From: PALSA-612 sp963704335
GTDB lineage: Bacteria; Actinomycetota; Thermoleophilia; Gaiellales; Gaiellaceae
Length of the DNA: 64,000 nt
Assembly: GCA_963704335.1 (NCBI GenBank)
Contig: OY969889.1
Span: forward strand, 620,001 to 684,000
Direction: 5' to 3'
In this document: piece after piece, positions 57,845 through 64,000 of the stretch
How positions within the stretch are numbered: position 1 is the first letter of the stretch
How the letters are laid out: every line of letters begins with the position of its first letter
Notes under the pieces: model-generated
The model's database searches: none
Seen by the model: the letters and a program-made list of their open reading frames with translations, nothing else
What the model was told of the DNA's origin: nothing
Position numbers and translations under genes: made by a program

Positions 57845-59032
57845 ATGCAGGGTGCTCCGCTACGGGTCCTCTTCGCCGCGCCCGCCTGGTGGCCGGCTCT
57901 CGCGTTCGGAGGGCCGATCCCGGTGACGCGGGAGCTGACCGAGCGGCTGGCTGCGCACGGCCACGATGTCTCCGTCGTGACGACGACGCTCGTCGACCTC
58001 CACTCACGACCCTCGGCGAAGACGCGCACGGAAACGCACGGCGGCGTGCGTGTGACATACCTCTCGACGCCGATCAGCTACCGCTGGATGGGCATCACGC
58101 CGTCGTTGCCGATGACGCTGGAGCGGCTGGAGCGACCCGATGCCGTGCACGTGCTCGGCTTTCGCGACCCCGTGTCCACCGGCGTCGCGGCGTGGGCGCG
58201 GCTGAGACGCGTTCCGTACGTGTTCGAGCCGCTGGGCATGTTCGAGCCGCGGCTACGCAAGGTGGCGCTGAAGCGTGCGCTCGACGCCACGCTCTATCGC
58301 GGCGTCGCGAGGGGCGCGGCGGCGGTCGTGGTCAGCTCGGAGCGCGAGCGTGGACACGTGCGGGAAGGCGGCGTCCGTGCCGACCGCGTGCGCGTACGCG
58401 GCAACGGGTTCCCCGATCCCGAGTCGATGCCTGCGAGTCGCGGCGTGCTACGGGGAGAGCTCGGCATCCCGGAAGAGGCGCCGGTCGCGCTCTACGTCGG
58501 GCGTATCGCCTCCGGCAAGGGGATCGACCACTTGCTCGCTGCGACACGGGAGCTGACGAACCTCCATCTCGTCTTGGTGGGGCCCGACGATCGGCACGGC
58601 GCGATCGATCAGGTTCGCGCGGCGCACTCGTCCGGCCGCGTGCACCTGCTCGGCCCGACGGCCGAGCCTCCGCTGCACCTGTACGCCGAAGTGGACGTCC
58701 TCTGCCTGCCTTCGGCCGGTGAGAGCTTCGGCATGGCCGCCGCGGAAGCAGCTTCGGCTGGAACGCCCGTCATCGTCACGGACCAGTGCGGCATCGCGAG
58801 CTTCTTCCAGGAAGGGGAGGCGATCGTGATTCCCTATTCGGCAGCGCGACTGACGAGCGCGTTGCGTCGAGTGCTCGGCGACGAGGAGCTGCGCCGGTCG
58901 TTGTCCGCCGGTGGCGTGGCGGCGGCGCGACGGACGTCGTGGGAGCGAGTGTCCGCCCACCAGGAAGAGATCTACCGCGAGGCGATCGCTTCGCGGCAGG
59001 CTTCGACGAAGGCCTCCACCGAAGGCTCGTAG
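57845..59032 (+). CDS. GT4 family glycosyltransferase
   Basis: 395 residues. LRVLFAAPAWWPALAFGGPI opens. VTYLSTPISYRWMGIT, PYVFEPLGMFEPRLRKVALK near 123 and AVVVSSERERGHVREGGV near 158 follow. VALYVGRIASGKGIDHLLAA is near 217 and the catalytic ESFGMAAAE (E-x7-E) near 295. The C-terminus (IYREAIASRQASTKAS) overlaps the next gene by 61 nt. ATG 57845 is set by the -10 box. Specificity unknown. Confidence 0.86.
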   Translation: MQGAPLRVLFAAPAWWPALAFGGPIPVTRELTERLAAHGHDVSVVTTTLVDLHSRPSAKTRTETHGGVRVTYLSTPISYRWMGITPSLPMTLERLERPDAVHVLGFRDPVSTGVAAWARLRRVPYVFEPLGMFEPRLRKVALKRALDATLYRGVARGAAAVVVSSERERGHVREGGVRADRVRVRGNGFPDPESMPASRGVLRGELGIPEEAPVALYVGRIASGKGIDHLLAATRELTNLHLVLVGPDDRHGAIDQVRAAHSSGRVHLLGPTAEPPLHLYAEVDVLCLPSAGESFGMAAAEAASAGTPVIVTDQCGIASFFQEGEAIVIPYSAARLTSALRRVLGDEELRRSLSAGGVAAARRTSWERVSAHQEEIYREAIASRQASTKASTEGS

Positions 59033-60090
59033 CCCCACGCCGAGACGAGCTCGCGCGACCGAGCCCCGTAGCGCTCGCGGAGCGCCGGATCGACAGCGAG
59101 CAGGCGCAGGGCCTCTGCCGTCGTGGTCGAGTCGCCGAACGGCACGAGCGCGCCGTTCTCGCCGTCCACGAGCAGATCGGCAGCGGCGCCGACGCGGTCG
59201 GAGAGGACGAGCGGCAGTCCCGACGCAGCCGCCTCGTTCACGACAACGCCCCACGGCTCGTGCGCAGACACCAGAGCGAATATGTCCGCGGCCGCATAAG
59301 CCTCGGCGACGCGGTCTCCGGGGAGCTCGCCGGTGAAGATCGCGTCGCCGGCCATGGACTCGAGGTGCGCGCGCTCGGGCCCGGATCCGACGACCAGCGG
59401 CCGGACGCCCGCCGCGGCAGTCGCTCGCAGCAACACGTCCAGCCCTTTCTCGGGCGCGAGCCTCGCGACGCTGACGACGACGATCTCCTCGCCGAGCCCG
59501 AGCGCGGCGCGCAGCTCGGACCGCCTCGCGGCAAGTTGGTCGGCGCGCTCTACCCACGCCTGGACGTCGATCGTGTTCGAGAAGACGCGGACGCCGGCGG
59601 GGTCGGCACCAAGAGCGAGCACGGATTCGCGGGCGAGCGAGCCGACGACGAGGACGGACGCGGCCGAGCGCAGGATGGGCGGAACGGCCGTCGTCTTCAC
59701 GACCCGGCGCCAGCCGGCCTTCGGCCCGGCGTCGTGACTCTCGACCAGCAGGACGTACGGGATACGGCGCAGGCGACACCAGGCGAGGGCCGCCTGCGAG
59801 GCGAACGTGCTCCAGCCGGAGACGACGACGACGTCCGGCTGTGCGTCACCGAGCGCACCGAGGATGCCCGGCGTGATCGGATAGTCGTGGCGAAACAGCG
59901 CGCGCGCCCCCGGCATGTCGACACCGCTCAGGTAGACGGCGTCGTGTTCCGCCTCGATGGACCACTGCCGCGAGGCGACGGTTCGCGCGGCGTAGATGGC
60001 AGTCAGGTCGACGTCGGGGAGCCTGGCGATGCGGTCGAGCAGCGGCGCCCGGTACGGCGTCGGCTCGGGCGAGACGACCGTGACTCTCAT
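58972..60090 (-). CDS. GT4 family glycosyltransferase
   Basis: 372 residues. It opens MRVTVVSPEPTPYRAPLLDR. DVVVVSGWSTFASQAALAWC is near 85, YVLLVESHDAGPKAGWRRV near 112 and VLVVGSLARESVLALGADP near 142. IVVVSVARLAPEKGLDVLLR is near 198 and EPWGVVVNE (E-x7-E) near 275. It ends CREAIASR inside the palindrome. ATG 60090 overlaps the next gene's TGA (ATGA). It is first-strand-like to GT4 WsaF relatives; the donor is unknown. Confidence 0.86.
   Translation of the reverse strand: MRVTVVSPEPTPYRAPLLDRIARLPDVDLTAIYAARTVASRQWSIEAEHDAVYLSGVDMPGARALFRHDYPITPGILGALGDAQPDVVVVSGWSTFASQAALAWCRLRRIPYVLLVESHDAGPKAGWRRVVKTTAVPPILRSAASVLVVGSLARESVLALGADPAGVRVFSNTIDVQAWVERADQLAARRSELRAALGLGEEIVVVSVARLAPEKGLDVLLRATAAAGVRPLVVGSGPERAHLESMAGDAIFTGELPGDRVAEAYAAADIFALVSAHEPWGVVVNEAAASGLPLVLSDRVGAAADLLVDGENGALVPFGDSTTTAEALRLLAVDPALRERYGARSRELVSAWGYEPSVEAFVEACREAIASR
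58975..58996. terminator. 22-nt palindrome at a convergent stop
   Basis: CCGCGAGGCGATCGCTTCGCGG is symmetric except one pair (G/T). Plus encodes REAIASR within the GT4 tail, and minus encodes REAIASR as the end of the next gene. It can form a hairpin in both RNAs; no T-run follows. Confidence 0.5.
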
Positions 60091-60827
60091 CGCTTTCCCA
60101 ACTTCCAGGCGAGCTTGCGGACGTTCTCGCGCCAACGCAGGGGCGCGCCGAGGTTCGGCCGGAGCTTCCCGTCGCGGAGCACGTGACTCGCGTCATGGAG
60201 CGTGTAGACGTGCCCCTTGCCGCCGGCGAGCTCGAGGTTTCGCGCCGCCTCCTCGCCGTAGTACGCCTCGTCCATGCCGCCGTCAACGTGCTCGTACCCG
60301 TGCGGCTGGTGGACCGCGCGAACGTCGTTCGTCGCGTCCACGACGACGCCGACCTGGCGCGCCTTCCAGACGAGCCAGTTGTCGAAGCCCGCACGGCCGA
60401 TTGCGAACGGCGGCACGTCGCCGAACAGCCCGGCGGGGAAGACGAACCAATCCATGGCCGCGGCCCCGCGCCGCTTGCCGTCCTCCTCCGTCTGGCCGAC
60501 GAGCAGGAATCGCTGTTCTCGGCCGGACACCACGCGTACGGCTTCGACCAGGTCGGAGCCGAAGACGACGTCGGCGTTGACGAAGCAGCGCAGCGGAAAG
60601 CGTGCTGCACCGTCGGCGAGCGCAAACGCGGAGTCGAGCCGGGGCGTGCCGTGCGTCGTGAGCTCCAGTCCGGGCACGTGCTCGACGTTCAGCTCGCGGG
60701 CCGCTTCTGCGACGTCGCCGAGCAGGAGTACCTGCACGTCGAGCGCGCGCCAGCTTTCGACCGAGCGTCGCTGCAGCACGCCGGTGTCGCCTGCGAACGG
60801 CTTCGGCACCGAGAAGAGCGTCAGCAC
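60087..60827 (-). CDS. Unrecognised protein, GT-A-like
   Basis: 246 residues. It begins VLTLFSVPKPFAGDTGVLQR, a conserved-looking start. LDVQVLLLGDVAEAAREL is near 34, RFPLRCFVNADVVFGSDLVE near 78-97 (a hydrophobic strand with NAD where GT-A enzymes have DxD) and FAIGRAGFDNWLVWKARQVG near 145. The C-terminal part YGEEAARNLELAGGKGHVYT adds nothing I can place. I infer a nucleotide-sugar transferase fold but do not recognise the family. GTG 60827 overlaps the upstream GT4 gene by 7 nt. Confidence 0.65.
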   Translation of the reverse strand: MLTLFSVPKPFAGDTGVLQRRSVESWRALDVQVLLLGDVAEAARELNVEHVPGLELTTHGTPRLDSAFALADGAARFPLRCFVNADVVFGSDLVEAVRVVSGREQRFLLVGQTEEDGKRRGAAAMDWFVFPAGLFGDVPPFAIGRAGFDNWLVWKARQVGVVVDATNDVRAVHQPHGYEHVDGGMDEAYYGEEAARNLELAGGKGHVYTLHDASHVLRDGKLRPNLGAPLRWRENVRKLAWKLGKR

Positions 60828-62017
60828 AGCTCTGCGTAGAGGTCGAGATACGCGGCCACCTGGCGGTCGAGCGAGAAGCGGGCACGGGCGGCGGCGACCG
60901 CGGCGGCGCTCATGCGCGCCCGGCGATCCGGATCGTCGAGCAGCTGCGAGACCGCTGCCGCGAGGCTCTGTGGATGACCGGGCTCGACGAGCACGCACGT
61001 TTCCTCGCCCAGCTGCTCCGGAATCCCGCCGACGCGGCTCGCGATCACCGGGACGCCGGACGCGAGCGCCTCGAGCACGGCCAGCGGGTGGTTGTCGGCG
61101 CGCGTCGCGTGGACGTAGAGGTCGGCTCCACGTAGCCGCTTCGCAACCACGTCCCGAGTCTCGAAGGGCTCCGAACGCAGCGTCACGGCTCCGATCCGCT
61201 CCTCCGGCGCTGCTTCCCCGAGCGCGACGGCGAGCAGCCGGCGGTCGCGGAGCAGGTCGAGCGCGCTGCGCAGAGTCTGGAAGTCCTTGTACGCGTTCGT
61301 GCGACCGCCCTGGGCCGCGAACAGCACAACGGGCTCGTCTCGCTCACCGCGGGGCTCGGGGGCAAAGAGCTCGACATCGACGCCGTTCGGAATCACCCGG
61401 GCGGAGGCAATCGCCGGCGCGAGCATCGAGCGTCGCGCACGCTCTAGCAGCCATTCCGAAGGGCAGACGACGTGAAGGCGCGAGCGCTCGAAGAGCGCAG
61501 CCTTTCGCCGCCAGTTCTCGGCCGTCCCGTCGACGCGTAGTGCGGGATACGAGTCGAGATGCGGGCACGAACCGCAACCCTCGAGCCAGCGCTCGGAGTC
61601 GAGCGTGTACGCACAGTGGCCGGTGTAGAGCCACTCGTCGTGCATGGTCACGACCGTCGGCTGCCGCGCCGAGAGCTCGGGCAGCACGCGCAGATCGAAG
61701 TAGCCGCCGTGAAGGTTGTGGAGATGGAGGACGTCGGGCACTCGTGGTGACAGCTCGAGCACACGGTGCGAGGCCGGGAAGCGGAAGTCCTCCCGCCCGC
61801 GGGCGACGTCCAGCAGCACGCCCGGATCGCGCATGGCGCGAGTGCGCCGCGAACGGCCATCGCCGATCTGCACCACGCCATCCTCTCCGCTGCGGGCGAG
61901 CCCCACGGCGAGGCTCGAGTCGAGACCGCGGGCCTTGTATTCGCGGTGCAGCGATAGCGCGACGACCTCGGCGCCGCCGCCGACGTCGGAGGAGTTGACC
62001 TGAAGAATCGACGTCAT
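60821..62017 (-). CDS. GT4 family glycosyltransferase (WcaC-like)
   Basis: 398 residues. It opens SILQVNSSDVGGGAEVVALS, with the GGGAE loop of GT4. DVLHLHNLHGGYFDLRVLPE is near 93, TVVTMHDEWLYTGHCAYTLD near 120, ERWLEGCGSCPHLDSYPAL near 142 and VVLFAAQGGRTNAYKDFQTL near 230. It also has DNHPLAVLE in place of the E-x7-E motif near 307. The CGSCPHL element is a feature of WcaC/GumH-like colanic-acid transferases. ATG 62017 overlaps the GT2 stop by 4 nt. Confidence 0.87.
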   Translation of the reverse strand: MTSILQVNSSDVGGGAEVVALSLHREYKARGLDSSLAVGLARSGEDGVVQIGDGRSRRTRAMRDPGVLLDVARGREDFRFPASHRVLELSPRVPDVLHLHNLHGGYFDLRVLPELSARQPTVVTMHDEWLYTGHCAYTLDSERWLEGCGSCPHLDSYPALRVDGTAENWRRKAALFERSRLHVVCPSEWLLERARRSMLAPAIASARVIPNGVDVELFAPEPRGERDEPVVLFAAQGGRTNAYKDFQTLRSALDLLRDRRLLAVALGEAAPEERIGAVTLRSEPFETRDVVAKRLRGADLYVHATRADNHPLAVLEALASGVPVIASRVGGIPEQLGEETCVLVEPGHPQSLAAAVSQLLDDPDRRARMSAAAVAAARARFSLDRQVAAYLDLYAELC

Positions 62018-63000
62018 CGACCGCGAGCGTAGGCCGCGAGCTCGCGCGCGGCCTCACCCAACCGTCCGTGTCGCAGGGCGCGCTTGAAGATCAGGCCCCG
62101 TGCGCGACGCGCGAGCTCTGGTCGTCCCGGCGCACCCCCGACGCCTGCGGCGGCGTCGAGCAGCGCGGCCGCCTCCTCGTCCCTGCCCACTCGCGTCAGC
62201 GTTGCCGCCCAGTGCACGGCGTCCGAGACGATCTGCGCGTCGAGCGCTTGTCGAGGGACGCCGAGGCGCTCGCGCAGCGGCTCGTCCAGCTCTTCCACGC
62301 CCAGGAGCGGATCCGGCTCGCCGCGCCGCCGCCTGATCGCCGCCTCCCGCACGCAGAGGAAGCCGAGCGCCTGACGCTCGAGCGCCGTCACGGAGAACTG
62401 CCCCGGATGCAGCCGGTAGCGGATGACCGGCTCGGCGAGCGCAGCGACGCCGTAGCGCTCGTCGAAGCGCAGCCAGAGGTCGTAGTCCTCGGACTGGTCG
62501 AGCCGATAGCCGCCCAGCGCCCGGAGAGCGTCGGCACGCATCATCACCGTCGCGTGGGTGAGCTCGTTGCGAACGAGGAAGTCGAGCTGCGGCCGGCCGG
62601 GCTCGCGGTCGATCTCACGGCCTTGTTCGTCGACGAGCACGATGCCGCCGCCCAGCAGCGCCACTTCCGGATGTGCGTCGAGGTGGGCGGCCTGGCGCTC
62701 GAGCCGGTCGGGCAGCATCACATCGTCAGCGTCCATGCGGGCGATCAGCGGCGCCTGCGCCAGCGCGCAGCCGGCGTTGATGGCCACGGTCAGGCCGCCC
62801 GGCTCCTGGCGCTGCACGCGAACTCGCGCATCTCGGTGCGCCGCTTCGGCCAGGATCTCCGGAGTCGCGTCGGTGGACCCATCGTCGACGACGATCAGCT
62901 CGAAATCGTCCAGCGTCTGCGCCAGCGTGGAGTCGAGAGCCTCGCGGAGGAACCGCTCGCCCTCCCGTACCGGCATCACGACGCTGACGCGCGGCGTCAT
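62014..63000 (-). CDS. GT2 family glycosyltransferase
   Basis: 328 residues. RVSVVMPVREGERFLREALD opens. FELIVVDDGSTDATPEIL is near 32, PLIARMDADDVMLPDRLERQ near 84 (DxD) and HATVMMRADALRALGGYRLD near 148. It then has DYDLWLRFDERYG near 172. These are the usual donor and metal residues of inverting GT2 enzymes. The C-terminal 100 residues are helical (DEEAAALLDAAAGVGGAPGR) and may bind a partner. ATG 63000 overlaps the next gene's TGA. Confidence 0.89.
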   Translation of the reverse strand: MTPRVSVVMPVREGERFLREALDSTLAQTLDDFELIVVDDGSTDATPEILAEAAHRDARVRVQRQEPGGLTVAINAGCALAQAPLIARMDADDVMLPDRLERQAAHLDAHPEVALLGGGIVLVDEQGREIDREPGRPQLDFLVRNELTHATVMMRADALRALGGYRLDQSEDYDLWLRFDERYGVAALAEPVIRYRLHPGQFSVTALERQALGFLCVREAAIRRRRGEPDPLLGVEELDEPLRERLGVPRQALDAQIVSDAVHWAATLTRVGRDEEAAALLDAAAGVGGAPGRPELARRARGLIFKRALRHGRLGEAARELAAYARGR

Positions 63001-64000
63001 TCCACGAGCTCCGCGAACAGGGCCGTGTGCCGCTCCACCCAGGGCGCCAGGTCGAAGTGCTCCACGGCCCGCGCTCGGGCTCGCCCGCGATAGAAGTCGA
63101 GCGAGGCGAGCACTGTCCGCACTGCATCGGCGAGCTCGGCGGGCGCGGGCGGCACATCGCGCTCCCAGGTCGTCTCCGAGAGCACGCCGATGCCGGCATC
63201 CTCCACGAGCTCCGGCACGCCGCCGCTTGTCGAGTGGACGACGGGCACGCCGCAAGCGAGTGCCTCCAGCACGACGTTGGGACACGGGTCTCGCACCTTG
63301 GGATGGAGCAGCACGTGCGCCCGGCGGTAGAGCGCTGGTGCGTCTCGCTGGGCGTAGCGGCCGGCGAAGTCGACGCGGCCGGCGAGGCCGAGCTCGTCGA
63401 TCAGCTCCTGGCCGCCGACCACTGATCCGGTCACGAGGAGCCGCGCCTCGGGCAACAGTGCCAGCGTCTCGAGCGCCGTCTCCAGGCGGTACGCCTGCGA
63501 CTGGTCGCCGGCCAGCAGCACCAGCGGTTCGCCTTCGGGCGCGCGCTCGGCCGGAGTGAATTCGCCCGTGTCGACGGCGTTCCGCAGGATCTCCCACGAG
63601 CCCTGCGGCGGGCCGAGAAACTCGTCCGCCGCCTGCTTGCAGAAGTCGCTCTGGTAGACGACGTGCGTGGCGGCCCGGAGCACGCCGCGCAGCCGTGCGT
63701 TCAGCCGCTCCGTGGCGCTGCCCGCCCACGCCGGATAGGCCACACCGTTCTGGTTGACGACCACCGGCGCGCCGCGGCGTTGCGCCAGCCCGATCACGGA
63801 CTGCTCATCCGTCGGGAGCGAGCTCGAGCCGAGGTAGAGGAGATTGAAGTCGCGCGGGTGGTGCGGAAACGCCACCTGCAGGCGCTGGAACTTCACCATC
63901 CCGCCCTCCACGGGCTCGCCGGGCGCGGGAATGCGCCGATGACCGTAAGAGACTGCGACCTCTCCGCGCACCGGCCGGGACAGCGCGATCAAGCGCCCCG
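62997..64000 (-). CDS. GT4 family glycosyltransferase, cut by window edge
   Basis: About 334 codons are visible and the frame is open to 64000; the true start lies beyond. RDFNLLYLGSSSLPTDEQSV is an early strand. PVVVNQNGVAYPAWAGSATE is near 77, HVVYQSDFCKQAADEFLG near 109 and LVLLAGDQSQAYRLETALET near 158. DPCPNVVLE replaces the E-x7-E motif near 239, as in some GT4 members. It ends WVERHTALFAELVE. It continues the minus-strand operon 58972-64000. Confidence 0.84.
   Translation of the reverse strand, partial: GRLIALSRPVRGEVAVSYGHRRIPAPGEPVEGGMVKFQRLQVAFPHHPRDFNLLYLGSSSLPTDEQSVIGLAQRRGAPVVVNQNGVAYPAWAGSATERLNARLRGVLRAATHVVYQSDFCKQAADEFLGPPQGSWEILRNAVDTGEFTPAERAPEGEPLVLLAGDQSQAYRLETALETLALLPEARLLVTGSVVGGQELIDELGLAGRVDFAGRYAQRDAPALYRRAHVLLHPKVRDPCPNVVLEALACGVPVVHSTSGGVPELVEDAGIGVLSETTWERDVPPAPAELADAVRTVLASLDFYRGRARARAVEHFDLAPWVERHTALFAELVE

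Noticed and set aside
58982..58989. GCGATCGC, the cyanobacterial HIP1 octamer
   Set aside because: It is a single occurrence explained by the larger palindrome at a convergent stop; no general excess was noticed.
1..64000. CRISPR arrays, tRNA or rRNA genes, insertion sequences
   Set aside because: I looked for regular direct repeats, cloverleaf-like intergenic stretches and transposase motifs and saw none. Gaps are too short for most of these.

Overview
High-GC DNA with many GTG and TTG starts, very short intergenic gaps and routine 4-nt stop/start overlaps (ATGA, GTGA, TTGA). This points to an actinobacterium; a soil lineage such as Thermoleophilia is my best guess, from general gene style only, since no rRNA or marker set is present. 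The left edge holds the 5' end of hemE (haem synthesis). Almost everything to its right is one very large surface-polysaccharide superlocus of about 60 protein genes, with no tRNA, rRNA, CRISPR array or transposase seen.

Layout. 1-302: hemE. 320-2936: an Ig-like-fold protein, an ABC-2 glycan-export permease and a zinc-ribbon methyltransferase. 3003-6982: a priming phosphoglycosyltransferase of WecA/MraY type fused to a CapD-like N-terminal half, plus a GT-C membrane glycosyltransferase. 6960-16809 (minus): a ten-gene operon of glycosyltransferases, methyltransferases and a second GT-C protein. 16867-23804: GT4, methyltransferase, nucleotide-sugar dehydratase and reductase, two GT-C proteins. 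23782-28571 (minus): DUF2304/GT2 pair, CgeB-like glycosyltransferase, WbaP-type priming transferase, deacetylase-like protein. 28561-34764: asnB, a broken GT-C gene, three GT4s. 34854-41598: small membrane protein, acetyltransferase, deacetylase, three GT4s, Wzx flippase. 41624-50936: O-antigen polymerase/ligase, methyltransferase, epimerases, GT4, UDP-xylose-synthase-like enzyme, GT2, Wzz-like protein, GT-C protein. 50933-57818: GT4, sulfotransferase, a minimal third priming transferase, FemAB-like protein, a RES/Xre toxin-antitoxin pair, GT2 and WbuB-like GT4. 57845-64000: five more glycosyltransferases and one unrecognised protein, running off the right edge.

How it works together. Three different polyprenyl-phosphate priming enzymes (3003, 26309, 52995) imply several repeat-unit assembly lines. 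Nucleotide-sugar enzymes (18732, 19877, 43727, 45829, 48729) feed about 30 glycosyltransferases. GT-C proteins (4817, 11383, 20788, 22428, 30393, 49637) act on lipid-linked sugars outside the membrane. Wzx, Wzy/WaaL-like and Wzz-like proteins flip, polymerise and set chain length. Methyl-, acetyl-, sulfo- and deacetylase-type enzymes decorate the product.

The most striking non-protein signals are as follows. (1) A TANNNT-like -10 hexamer lies 5-9 nt before the start codon of nearly every gene that begins a transcription unit, which predicts leaderless mRNAs; several divergent pairs share one overlapping -10 core. (2) Near-perfect palindromes sit at the stops of convergent gene pairs, so both strands encode the same C-terminal residues. 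(3) A dispersed element of about 60 nt has two copies with conserved flanks and a central stem that differs in sequence but still pairs. Four glycosyltransferase genes carry single frameshifts, which may be real decay or assembly error.
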